DNA from: Helochares maculicollis
Taxonomy: Eukaryota > Arthropoda > Insecta > Coleoptera > Hydrophilidae
Direction of reading: 5' to 3'
DNA length: 58,515 bases
Assembly (NCBI GenBank): GCA_033557835.1
Contig: JAWQRO010000099.1
Coordinates: 1-58,515, forward strand
Translations under genes and position numbers: made by a program
Notes under the pieces: model-generated
Seen by the model: the letters and a program-made list of their open reading frames with translations, nothing else
What the model was told of the DNA's origin: nothing
Databases searched by the model: none
Shown: positions 1 through 11,975 of the stretch, one piece after another
Position numbering within the stretch: the first letter of the stretch is position 1
Layout: each line of letters opens with the position of its first letter

Positions 1-168
1 GAAGCCTTCGACATCAAAATAACTTCGGTTTAGCTTACTTTATTCATAACAATGTAATTTTTTTATTATCCTACACTTTATTAAACATTTTTCTTCTAAA
101 TTATTGATTTCTTTAAACTCTGGTCCCGATTAAACAAACTTTATATGTATTTATATGCAACGTTAAAA

Positions 169-234
169 CCCCGACTTACGCGAATTCGACTTACACGGCA
201 ACCGCTCGGAGCCACCTATCGCGTAAGTCCGGGG
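169..234. repeat. Imperfect inverted repeat (about 15-bp arms)
   Basis: CCCCGACTTACGCG at 169-182 is matched by CGCGTAAGTCCGGGG at 220-234, which is its reverse complement apart from one extra base. The spacer of about 37 bp repeats the motif GACTTAC. It looks like the end or body of a small foldback element. No coding potential was seen. Confidence 0.6.
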
Positions 235-242
235 TATTACTG

Positions 243-330
243 TACAGACATTTAGTTCCATGAAAAAATTGTCTTTGATTTTCTAAAAAAAATCCGCTTA
301 GTTACTTAATTACTTAGTAGCCAATCAATA
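243..330 (+). mobile_element. 3' end fragment of a mellifera-type mariner
   Basis: The stretch is almost identical to the last 70 or so bases of the mariner at 40037-41243: the same tail (atttagttccatgaaaaaat, then a T-rich run, then aaatccgc) followed by a decayed terminal repeat. The rest of the element is missing to the left, so this is a 5'-truncated relic or the remains of a deletion. Confidence 0.75.
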
Positions 331-3300
331 AATTGTAACTCAATACTATTACCAATTTATGCTGATGTAGTAAAAACTGAAATTTGCATCTTCATGGTTA
401 TTATTTAGTAAAATATATCGAAAATTCTTAGTCAATTTTTTTTCTCAGATTTATTACTTAAGACGTTAGTAACATATTTTATGCATATCACTTTTAAAAA
501 AACTTGATTTAAAATCATTTATACGAAAAAAGTTCCCCCTGAATTCTAGATTCACTTAAATTTTTGTATTTATGTGGATGATTTAACAACTGAGATATTG
601 GCTTCATCCGCACTTGATATATGTTATTGTTATATTATTAAATGATGAGAGACATTTTAGGTTACATTAATTTTGTTCATTTCAGTTTGATAACCGAGCT
701 AGAACTATACATAAACGTATTCTTCGCTGTTTTCGTTGATTCTACAAAATCCAAGCCAAAAATGTAGTTTATAAATTGAGAGATTGAACGCTTGTAAACC
801 TGCATTTACAGTTGATTATGGTCTAACTTAATCATTTTATAATCTTGCAAGTGAAACCGAGAAGTTGAGAATCGAAGTTAAATGTATGCATGATGATAAT
901 TTAACAGTCTCAGTCAGAGTATGTCATATTTTCTTAACCAACTTTATATTTTTCTTCAAATCAAATATTTTGTACGCTTGTAATATAACTTTATAACACT
1001 TATTTTCCTATGTAGTAAATGAATGTTACATTATTTTTATTTTATAGCCACTAGAATCAGAAATAGGATTTAAAGTTAATTTTAGTAATGCACGAGTGCA
1101 TTATTCACGGCACTTCTTCATTCTGTAGAATCTCAAACGAAAATATTGCTCAAAATTTGCAATTTTTTGAAATTTCATATATAAAATAATATGTACTAAT
1201 TTTGAGCATCCATGTTCTCAATTTCCTTTACAGCATTTAATTAATTCAGTTGTTCGATTTAGAATTTTGACAACTTTAAAACAATTAACTAAAAATATAA
1301 TTAGTGAGCCGCGAGTTAGTAAAAATGTAATCAATGTATAATAAATTATGTACAATAATAACAATAGATACCAACTTCAAAGAAGCCACCTTGATTGAGC
1401 ATTATGTGTGTTATTTAAGTCGGCGTCGATTCTCAGTTTCAATAGTTAGGTTATGTTTTCAGAATTTGAGTAGAACCTATCCAGATTTTATAGAGATGGT
1501 TTAAAAACGTAGCACTATGCACATTTAGCCCGTAAGAATCGATGGGTAAGTAGATTCTTTCTGATGTGGGTTATTCAGTCAGTTGAGACAGTCGTTGCGT
1601 GAAAAAGGCAACAAATACGCTAGTGAAGGTACCGTTAGGTGTCTTAACTTGATACACCTGCTGCAAAGAGGAGTCCAACGCAACGGCATCCACTAACTAA
1701 CTGCCACGAAAAAACAACTTGTCGACATGACATCTATAGAGAAGGAATTCAGGATGTTAGAAATGTAACCGAAATACGAAGCCCTCGAATTCGTTTTTTC
1801 AGTTCGAAACTTTCCTCAGCCTTCTAAGTCCAACTTTTCGCCATTAAACAATGCTGTCAAATAAGAACTTGGCATATTACGTTACCACTTACGTCACACT
1901 TCCCCGCATCGTTGATCTATAAATACATATTTAACAACATGTTGGTGACATCATAATCGCCGCGTTAGAAATTTCACTATTTTCCACCGATTTAACCGTA
2001 GTAATTGCAATCAACAAGTTGTGTATTAAAAAATATTCATTATGATGTCACGGGCTGCGATAAAATGAATTCGCTTTATGGTCTGCGGTTCTCGCAAACA
2101 ACACGCTAATAAATAAATAAATAAATAATAGAGAAATCATTACGAACGCAAACGCTGGGAATTCGCCAGCTGAAATTGGCTAAATTATAACCAGTCACGG
2201 CGTAAAATTGAAAACAAGTCACAACGACTCACTTATTGATAGGAACTATGTTAAGAATGCTGATAAATCGCACTCCTTTTTTTGTACACCCGTGAAACAA
2301 TTAACTGCTATTTCGCAAGATTCATAATTAGCAGTTTAGTTAGTTAGTTAGTTAGTATTGACCTTGCGACTTACATAGGAACAGTTAGCTCTAAACGAAA
2401 ATTAGTTTGAACTTTTAAACTCTGTGAGTAATGCTCGCCTCGATTTCAGTTCGCTTGCCTGCCTGCGAAATGAATTACGCGTAAAAGAATGATCTACAAC
2501 TTGCTTTGTGTCTTCATTAAACATTTTTTGCAACCTCAAAAAACCGATTTTTTTCTTCTAACTTGTTGTTTGCGTTGATTCGCCCGCTGAGAATTCTTAG
2601 ATCGCTCCTGCGATCAAGCAGGGGCACGTAATTTATGTGTAAATATGTCTGCGGTTAGCGCCTCTTTTCTTATAATTAAAACCGGAGATAAAACGCAGAG
2701 ACAATGCTACACAAGAACATAAAACATATATGAAATAAAGTCAAGTGGAGATAAAAGAGAGTTTCTTTAATGCGAGATGAAAATCTTTACGATTCAACGA
2801 GCGGAGCGAGTCGGCCGAAAAGACCTCCGAGATGTCCCGAGAGTTTAGTTAAAACAATTGCGCCCTGTGGCCGGTCGGCGTATTAAAAATTAGCGGAGCG
2901 AGCAGTTGTTGAGGCACGCACAAGTTGCGATATCGATACGGTTGCGCTTTCGGAACGAAACGATCTCAAATCATTTGGAACCTCTGACATCGAATTATTG
3001 CTTCGTAATCCGGCATATTTTCAACTCTAGTTCTTCTACCTGCAATACCTCAAGGGTATCACATCGAAATTGTAGTCGATCATAATTTTCTGGATTCTGC
3101 ATGGTTCGGTATTAAATCTAGATTTTACAGTTTTCAAAAGCATAACATTAAAATACGGCTGAATATTTTGGTTGACTTATTCCTCAACGTCAACTTCAGC
3201 AACAAATTTATAAATTACTATTTTCACAGTATCAACCATACTATTATAAGTTAGTATTCAAACTTACACTGCTATTAAATTCATTTGTTATGAGGAAAAA

Positions 3301-3559
3301 TAATTGATACTACCTCCCCCCCTCCTTAATCTCCTCTATTCGCTCCGCTTTTTTGCACTTTATACAAAATAAAAGGAAATTATTGAAATAGTGAAAGGAT
3401 ATGAAATAAAAATTTACAACGTGATTGCAGAACCAAAAATGCAATTTTTTTAAATTTGAAAGTTCCATATCAAGTAGGCTATGGAAACAAGCGCTAAGTT
3501 AAAATTGCATCTCAACATTACTATATAATCATTCAAGAAAAGGAAAATGCCTTCTTATA
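331..3559. other. Repeat-poor AT-rich non-coding stretch
   Basis: No open frame or splice-bounded exon can be supported. It holds simple repeats (AATA at 2108-2130 and TTAG at 2335-2356). Some patches around 2.6-2.95 kb are GC-richer than their surroundings. If the signal-peptide exon at 13.38 kb is real, this is probably intron or intergenic sequence of that gene. Confidence 0.5.
2335..2356. repeat. TTAG tetranucleotide microsatellite
   Basis: About five tandem copies of the TTAG unit. It is not the insect telomere repeat TTAGG, because the period is four. Confidence 0.85.
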
Positions 3560-6420
3560 TATGCAAAACGTGGAAGCTGCGCCTTCGGCGCAGCCGCTTC
3601 GAGCTTCGCTCTTCAATTAAAAGCGTTAACTTAAGCTTCTAACATCCAGAAATATGCTGGTATTAAGAGTAACCTTAATAAAAATGCATCGACAACAATA
3701 TTGCTTTATTTATTAACGAATGTAAAGATTAGGGTATATAGTAAAATATCTTTATAAACGATATTTACAGTGTAAAATTTCTGGAGCACAGATTGATTCT
3801 CTTAGTTGAAGAGCAAAGTAGCTTACACATTTTACAGATCATAAAGGATTACTTCACTTTTTATATTAATAATAATTTTATATCGATTTGCGATTGAAAT
3901 TTTATTGCTATTTTGTATTAAATAAGTAGAATTTTACCATCATATATTTGTTTTTCTTAATTGTGATTCGTTTCATTTTTTAATAATTAATTCCAACCGA
4001 AGATATAAAAACATATTTTTCAAGACTGAAAAAATGATCTTGCAACAGCTACAAAATGCATAAACTATATAAAAATATGACTTCATGAAAGTAAAGTTAT
4101 CTTCTAACATTTTCAAAACGTATAAGCTGCGCCTTCGGCGCAGCCTCTTCGAGCTTCGCTTTTCAATTTAGAAGCTCCAACCTAAGTTTCTAACATCCAG
4201 AAGCACTCTGCTACTAAAAGTGTCATCTTGTAAGAAATAACTTTAAAAAATTGTATCAACAATATCATTGTTTCACATATTACCAAATAGAGCAATTGTG
4301 GTAGATCTTAGTCGACTCTCTTAATGGCAAAATGCTTTTGAATATTAAAAGCTTAGATTAGCGTTCTTAAGTGAAAAGCGAAAGTCGAATTGGCTGCGCC
4401 GAAGGCGCAGCTTACACCTTTTACAGATGATAGAAGATAACTGCACTTTAATGAATAGCCATATTTTTAATCAGTTTATGCATTTTGTAGCTGCTAGAAG
4501 ATAATTTTTTCTTTCTTGAAAAATATGTTTTTATATCTAAGTTCGATTGGGATTAATTATTCAAAAATGAAATAAATTATAGAAAGAAAAAACAAATATA
4601 AGACGGTAAAGTTCTACTTGTTCAATACAAAACAACAGAACTCCAATCGAATGTCGACATATAAGTATGATTAATCTAGAAAATGAAATAATTTTCAATC
4701 ATTTGTAAAAGGTGTAAGCTGCGCCTTCGGCGCAGCCGATTCGAGCTTCGCTCTTCAATTAAGAGCGTCAACCTAAGCTTCTAATGTTTAGAAACATTTT
4801 GCTGATGAAAGTGTTAAGTAATCTTGTTATATTAATTTGAAAGAATTGTGTGGACAACAGCATTGTTTTGTGTATTAATAAAACGAGTTATTAAGATATT
4901 TAACAAAAGATCTTAGTTGACGGTCTTATTAGCCGAATGTTTCTGGAAGATAGAAACTTAGGTTGGCGCTTTTAATTGAAGAGCGAAACTCGAATCGGCT
5001 GCGCCGAAGGCGCAGCAACAACATTTTGCAGATGTTAGAAGATATCTGCACTTTAATGAATAGCCATATTTTTAATCAGTTTATGCATTTTGTAGCTGCT
5101 AGAAGATAATTTTTTCTTTCTTGAAAAATATGTTTTTATATCTAAGTTCGTTTGGGATTAATTATTCAAAAATGAAACAAATTATAGAACGAAAAAGAAA
5201 TATATGACGGTAAAGTTCTACTTGTTCAATACAAAACAACAGAATTCCAATCGAATGTCGACATATAAATATGATTAATCTAGAAAGTGAAATAATTTTT
5301 TATCATTAGTAAAACGTCTAAGCTGCGCCTTTGGCGCAGCCGCTTCGAGCTTCGCTCTTCAATTAAGAACGTCAACTTAAGCTTGTACCGTCCAGAAAAC
5401 AATCTGCTGTTTAGACTGTTAACTAAGACCTTTTATTTTATAACATAATAACAACATTTGTTAATACGTGAAACAATGCTATCGATTTATTTCCTTTAAA
5501 TTAATTTAATAGCCAGTTAGTTGTCAATCTTAATAGTGATATGTTTCTGATTGTTAAAAGCCTAGGTTGATGCTCTTAATTGAAGAGCGAAGCTCAAAGC
5601 GACTGCGCCGAAGGGGCAGTTTACACTTTTTTCTTAAATCATAAATTCTAGTCGAATTTCAACAAAAAAACATTAATTATTTGCGAACGTTATCTTCTAA
5701 CACCTACAAAACGTGTAAGCTGCGCCTTCGGCGCAGCCGCTTCGAGCTTCGCTCTTCAATTAAAAGCGTTGACTGAAGCATTCCGGTATTAACAGCGTCA
5801 ACTAAAACTTTTTATTGCGAATCATAATAACTCCATTTCTTAACACGTGAAACAAGGATGTTGTCGATACATTTCTTTAAAGTTCATTTAAAAGCAAGTG
5901 TCTGGTAAATGACGCGCCTTCATGCGTAATCAATTCGACCGGGAATTTAAACACAAAGTGGATATTTCCATTTAAAATGATTTTCTTTCAATATTTATAA
6001 CTACGTCTGGAGCCTACAAATTTTAATTTAGCATCACTTTAAAGCTAAACTTGTACCTATGGTTCTAATGTTATAACCTTCCGGTGAAAGGGACGCCAAC
6101 TTCTCACTTTGAAGTTAGTTGATATTTTTAGTAGATTAGATTTTAGTAGATGGTAATTTAGAATTTAAGACGACAAGTGAAATTAGATTGTGTTAAAAAG
6201 TATTCTATTGTAGATACATTATAATGTTTAATGTAAGTCATGAAATTCAAATGAATTGGCCCCCCTGCTAATGAATCTTATTTGAAAGAATTGTATCGAC
6301 AACAGCATTGTTTTATGTACTAACAAAATGAGTTATTAAAATATATAACAAAAAATGTTAGTTGACTCTTTTAGTAGCGGAATGATTTTTGAATTGTAGA
6401 AGCTTAGGTTAACATCCACA
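3560..6420. repeat. Cluster of foldback repeats with GAA/TTC-loop hairpins
   Basis: Eight copies of a 19-nt hairpin, GCTGCGCC-loop-GGCGCAGC, lie at 3576, 4126, 4393, 4718, 4998, 5322, 5602 (imperfect stem) and 5719. Their orientations are +, +, -, +, -, +, -, +. Each is joined to GAGC-TTC-GCTC and then to an arm containing the core ctaagcttctaacatccaga. A pair of arms in opposite orientation encloses a spacer of about 280 bp, present at 4421-4717 and 5030-5321, with an inverted copy at 3831-4125. Related arm and linker sequence without the hairpin continues to 6420. The architecture is that of a foldback transposon or composite satellite. No coding sequence was seen and I do not recognise the family. 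Confidence 0.85.
4290..4830. repeat. Best-preserved complete foldback unit
   Basis: The left arm (about 4310-4415) and the right arm (about 4696-4802) are inverted copies of each other over about 105 bp with scattered mismatches. Each arm ends inward with the GC-rich hairpin followed by ttacaccttttaca or its complement. The AT-rich spacer of about 280 bp recurs, almost unchanged, at 5030-5321. This is the clearest single unit for building a family consensus. Confidence 0.75.
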
Positions 6421-9400
6421 CCCATCACTACGGACGAGCGGTTGGTATACGTTACATCCGGGATATTTTTAATGTATAAAAATAAGTAGTGGTGACATTT
6501 TATATCAAAGAAAGCCATGTCTTTGACAATATTAAGCAGGATATGTTTGGATCCAAAAACGTTGCAATATTTTATTTTGGTTTTGCTAATTTTGACCTTT
6601 ATAATCACGAATTTTTGGCATATTTTTTAAGAGAGTATTTGGTTTGTTCAAACATAGATTCTTGTCTTAAATAGAACAATTTAACGAGTAACTAACAAAA
6701 ATGGAATTATTGTTGAATGAACAGTACAGCAAGGCTCATCATTAACGTTTATGTATCGTCTGTTAGACACAAGTTTGTTGCTCAAAATCCAAATACAAAC
6801 GATTTGGTATGCTTACAAAATAGAATTGAGTGTATTTTGGAAAAAGTGGAGTCGAGTGATCGACTTTTGGGGACTTTACTGTACTATATCGAATATACAC
6901 ACAAGGTACGTAAGTATGTTGTGTATGTACATGTATAGGGATGACATCAATTCTGGTATCATAATGTGATCATAGAGTCTGCATATTTAATAGACATGAT
7001 GGAGAGAAATGTAAAATTGTAAAATGAATAGCAGAGATGCAGCATGAACCGGTGGGTACAGAGACTGTTTATGGTTGCGTGTAAACAAACAAGATGGTTC
7101 AAGAACCATCTGATGCACGCCTACCATGTTAAAAACGATGAATGTGTTACGCAACATATCCAAAAAAAGACGTAACAGCAAGTGTAGTGTGTAATATATA
7201 TTAGTAAGGCACATTAATAAACATTTATAATCAATCTCCACTTTCACCGGCCATTATACATACATATACTAACAACCTACGGTGAAAGTCAAGGATATCT
7301 TAGATTATATTTCTATTGTTCGTCTCTCTCTCTCTCTCTCTCTTTTTTATCTCTGTCTTTGTATGGCAAGAAGATCCATTTTAGAAGACGTTGTCATTTG
7401 CATTGTTCCACATTTATGCTTCGTGACTTATTGGGAAATGTTTATAATTTTTTTCTTCTTTTAAGCGTCCTAAAACAATAGATAGTCGGATTGTGGGGCG
7501 GTACCTAAAATCTGGCTCGATTGTGGACACCGAAAGAAAATGTGCAACTCTAAAACAATACGACGACAGAGAGCAAAGAGAGAGATTGAAGCAAAAGAAA
7601 CCGAAATGAAAGAAAGACGAGATGAAATAAAGTCATCCTTGACCAAGCACAAACGACAAATTGGAATTGAAACCTGGTTTATTTTAATTGAACGTGCAGT
7701 TACTTGGTCAATGGGTACAAGTATGTGGGTGATACTGAACTCTGTCCATACTAATGAACGTTACTTTGTTGCCTCTAATTAAATTAGCTTGTTTTCTTTT
7801 TAAATTGACGCGACCTTTCTTGTTGCCCTCCTCTTCTTCTCTTTTCTTTGCATCACTTTGTTTTTTTTTGCGCCTGACTTTGTTTGTTTTGCTCCCCCTA
7901 CCATGCACCTAACTTGCAGCTAATTTGTACTGCCCCCCTCCCCCCTTTTAGCTGCTTATAATCTAATTAATGCTTCCTGTTGGAATTAATTTAAATTCCC
8001 TACGGCTTAGTTTTAGAATTTAAATTTACATGTCCACTAGGTTGGTATAAATTGACTTCTGTGACGGGACAGAAAATACCAGAAGGCAACGCAGAGCAAA
8101 GATTGAAAGCAGCAAAGAATTCAAGGTTGGTCGATATGATTCAGCAACGAGCAAAACATTATTGAAAGACACACGAGAGAAAGATAATAACGCGAGGCAT
8201 GTAAGGCCGAAGGCAAAAAAACGGAAGGGCTAAGATCGGGTGAGCCTCGAGGTGAGCGTTTGGAGACGACACTGTTGCCTGATTGACACATTCTCCGACC
8301 GTCATTATCTTTGGAGGATATTAAGCAAAAAAATCACGAATCGCAAAAAGAGATGAGTCGTCGCGTTCTCATGGGCACCTTTCACTTTCTTTGTTGTTTT
8401 TACGGTTTGCACAGTAAAATAAAAATCCCAAACAACTAATTATATTATTCAGCGTTTCGATGCGTGCTTGATGTGTCGAACATGCTTTTTCTTAGACACT
8501 TACGCTTTCTATCCCAGTTTTAATATTAAATGCCGACGTTGCTCTCTATCTAATTACCTCAATTGTAACTATTAAATGCTGCGCGCTGGACTTGTCACAT
8601 TAAGACATGAAATCAGTGAGATGAAGGAGTAAAAGTTTTGTTTATTTGTTGGTCTCGGTACGGTTCGTAACGTGTCTGTAAAGTGACGTGTAATAGGATG
8701 TTAAGTAATAATAAGATAAAAGTGGTCGGTGCCGTTTGAAGGGCAACGAAAAGCCATTATCACGATTGGGAGCGGTTTTTATTTAAATCAAGGCCTATGA
8801 GAGCAATACGAACATGCCTGTATACGCCATCGCCGTCGCCATCTCCATCGACATCGCCATCGCCATCGTCGTAGCCGTGGCCGTGCCCAATCTCAAGGAA
8901 AAAATTCTTTGCTATGAATTGTAGGCGGGAGTTGAAATCGTTAAAACCTTAATTTGAGGACATAATGATCCGTAACATTGATTCCAATACGCAAAAGTAC
9001 AGTAGATTTGCGACCAATTACAATAAATTATTATCAATAGGACGATTCAGGGCACAAAACGTATATTTGAATGAGTACGTACGGTCATCAGTATGTATCT
9101 TTATTAGGAAGTATGAATATGAAAGTGCACCTAGTGTTTAGTTGAATGAATGCTATTGTAACGTTGTTAGCAAAGTGTTAAATTCGCGAAACGCCTTTTA
9201 AGGGAGCGACTGTTATGTGTATTGACATAGGATTTAAGATGCAATCACACGACTCGAAACTCGTATTTAGCATCGTGGTCTTAACGGGTTCCTCTAAACA
9301 GAACTGCTAGACGCACTAAATGAAGAACTAACGGTCTAACAAAACAAAGTCTACTTTGTGGACTTTCAGGCTCGTTAAAAATCGTTCACACGAACCGAGT

Positions 9401-9949
9401 ATAGTATTATAACGACCATACTCTACTATACTATACTATATAGATATATCTAACTGAACACCTACTTAAATTAGTACGATTATATCTATTGTTAATTTGT
9501 AGGGCACGGCTGATGTTCAAATTTGATAAAATACCGAAGAATTAGCTGCCGAGCATATATTTCTATTATTTAATTATATGCTAATGGGGCAATTAATAAA
9601 CAAGACCAGATGTTCTTGCGGTCTTGTTACAATTTACTTCTACGCTTTTTGAGGTTCTCGAACCGAATTCCATATCGTCAAAACTACCACAGCTTACTTA
9701 CACTCGCCTGCACTTGGAACTAACAAAAAATTCTAACTAATAGAAACAAAACAATTGATCTATGATCCATGATCTACTTTTATTAGACTGGGATCGTTAA
9801 TCCACATTTTTACTGGGAAGCTGCAAAATCAATAAATCGAGCAAATAAGCAGTTCGGTTAAAGCACTACACGTTAATAGAAGTGGTAAATATGTAAAAAG
9901 CCTGTCCCATTATAAGAGATTTAAATTGTAATGAAAACAAAGTTTTCCT
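6421..9949. other. Non-coding stretch, no gene recognised
   Basis: Several short open frames exist, the longest about 90 codons, with no recognisable domain and no consistent splice sites. It contains a TC microsatellite at 7322-7344, a 9-bp palindrome AGATGGTTC-AA-GAACCATCT near 7090-7110, and a hexanucleotide repeat at 8826-8888. The charged 80-codon frame at 7540-7782 reflects purine-rich DNA. I see nothing to call a gene. Confidence 0.5.
8826..8888. repeat. Degenerate GCCATC hexanucleotide repeat
   Basis: About ten imperfect copies of GCCATC or GCCGTC. The sequence is markedly GC-rich in an AT-rich neighbourhood. The plus frame could read as an Ala/Ile/Val repeat, but no longer open frame contains it. 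Confidence 0.75.
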
Positions 9950-11975
9950 TGCTTCTAATCTCTAGAAACATTCCGCTATTAAGAGTCTATCTAAGCCTTT
10001 AATATCTGCTAACATTCCGCTATTACGAGCACCCTTGAGACTTTACAATCTAAAATTACTCAGTTTTTGAAAGTCTCACTAGACTTCTACTATCACAACA
10101 TTCCGTTATTAAGAGTCTCGCTTAGTTTTTAACATCCAGAAACAGTCCGCTATTAAAAGCTCGCTTAGCTTTTAACATCCACAAACATTCCGCTATTAAG
10201 AGTCTCGCGAAGCTATTAACATCTACACACATTCCGCTATTAAAAGTCTCATCAAGGTATAACCATTCGAAAACATTCCGCTATAAAGAGTCTCATCAGA
10301 TTTCTAATACTACATCATTCCACTAGCACGAGTTTCCTGTGAAGTTTTTACAATCTAAAACCATTCCGGCATTAAGAGTGTCATCTAAGCTTTTAACATA
10401 CGACAACATTACGTTATTAAGAGTCTTACCAAATTTATATGACAACATTCCTCTATTAACAGTCTCGCCCATCTTTTACAATCTAGAATCATCCCGCTAT
10501 TATAAATCTCACTAAGCTTCTAATATTACAACATTCCGTTATTAAGAGACTCACTAAACTTTTAATATCAGATAATATTCCGCTATTGAGAGTCTCACTA
10601 AAGTTCTAATATTGCAACATTCCGCTATTAAGAGTTGAACTATGCTTTGAACATCAAAAAACATTTCACTATTAAGAATATCATTAAATTTATAATTTCA
10701 CAACATTCCACTATTAACACTCTCACTGAACTTTTAATATCGCAATAATCCACTCTTAAGAGTTTGACTGGGCTTTTAACGTCCAGAAACATTCCACTAT
10801 TAAAATTCTAATTAACCTTTAACAATCTAGAATCATTCCGCTATTAAGAGTCTTACTAAGTTTTTAATATCCAAAAGCATTCCGCTATTAAGAATCTCGC
10901 TAAACTCATAATACCCGGTAATATTCCGCTATTAAGAATCTCACTAAACTGCTAACATCTAAAATTATTCCGCTATTAAGAGACTTGCTAAATTTTAATA
11001 TCCGATACTATTCCGCTATTGGGACGTATCAAAACATTCAGCCATTAAAACTTCTACTAAGCTTTTACAATTTATAATCTCCGCTATAAAGAGTTTCACT
11101 AAATTTATAATATCTCAACAATCCGCTACTAAGCGTCTTACTACGCTTTGAACATTGAAAAACATTTCACTATTAAGAATATCATTAAATTTATAATTTC
11201 ACAACATTACGTTATGGAGAGTCTCACTAGGCTTTTAATACCTAGAAACATTTCGCTATTAGGAGTCTCACTAGATTTTTAATATTTCAACATTCTGCTA
11301 GTAAGAGTCTGACTTTGTTTCTAACATCCAGAAACATTCCGCTATTAAAAGTCTAATTAACATTTTACAATTTAGAATCATTCCGTTATTACGAGTCTTA
11401 CTAAGGTTTTAATATCCAGAAATATTCCGGTAGAAAGAGTCTCGCTAACTTTCTAACATCTAGATATATTCCGCTATTAAGGGTCTCTCGCTAAGCTTTT
11501 GTAATCTAAAATCGTGCCGCTATTAAGAGTCTAGCTATGCTTGTAATATTCAGAAACATTCCGCTATTGAAAGTCTAATTGACCTTCTACAATTTAGAAT
11601 CATTAGAATCCACTATTAAGAGCCTCGTAAAATTTCTAACATCTAGAAATATTCCGTTATTAAGAGTCTCACTAAGCACTAATACCCGGTAATATTTCGC
11701 TATTAAAAGTCTCATTAGAGTTCTAATATTGCAACTTGTCGCAATTAAGAGTCCCACTAGACTTTTAATATCGCAATATTCCGCTATTAAGAGTGTCACT
11801 ATGCTTTTAATATACAGAAACATTCCGCTATTAAGTCTCACTAAGCTTATAATACCTAGTGATATTCCGCTAATCAGAGTCTCACCAAATTTCTTACAAT
11901 CAGAAACATTTCCCTATTAAGAATCTCGCTAAGCTTTACCGTGTGGAAACATTCCGTTATTAAGAGTCTAAACTA
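9950..11975. repeat. Tandem array of about 46 units of about 44 bp
   Basis: The unit is roughly aacattccgctattaagagt followed by ctcactaagcttttaatatccaga. I counted about 46 occurrences of the ATTCCGCTATTAAGAGT core, with spacing mostly 40-50 bp. Units differ at many positions, so the array is old. A 47-bp block beginning at 10661 recurs unchanged at 11162, and a neighbouring pair of units around 10790 recurs near 11336, which points to higher-order duplication of about 500 bp. The core matches the arm of the foldback repeats at 3.56-6.42 kb and 19-21 kb. The open frames here are repeat translations. Confidence 0.93.

Noticed and set aside
2335..2356. Interstitial telomere repeat
   Set aside because: The unit is TTAG, four bases, not TTAGG.
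3576..5737. Helitron 3' hairpins or bacterial REP-like elements
   Set aside because: The hairpin is followed by more conserved arm sequence and not by a CTRR end. Units are flanked by inverted arms. Neighbouring genes are clearly insect, so bacterial transfer is not supported.
7540..7782. 80-codon frame rich in Lys, Arg and Glu
   Set aside because: The charged composition comes from purine-rich simple sequence. There is no homology I recognise and no splice context.
11587..11920. Short open frames in the array
   Set aside because: They translate the 44-bp repeat on either strand and have no independent support.
9950..11975. CRISPR-like array
   Set aside because: Units are contiguous and variable throughout, with no constant repeat alternating with unique spacers, and this is a eukaryotic genome.
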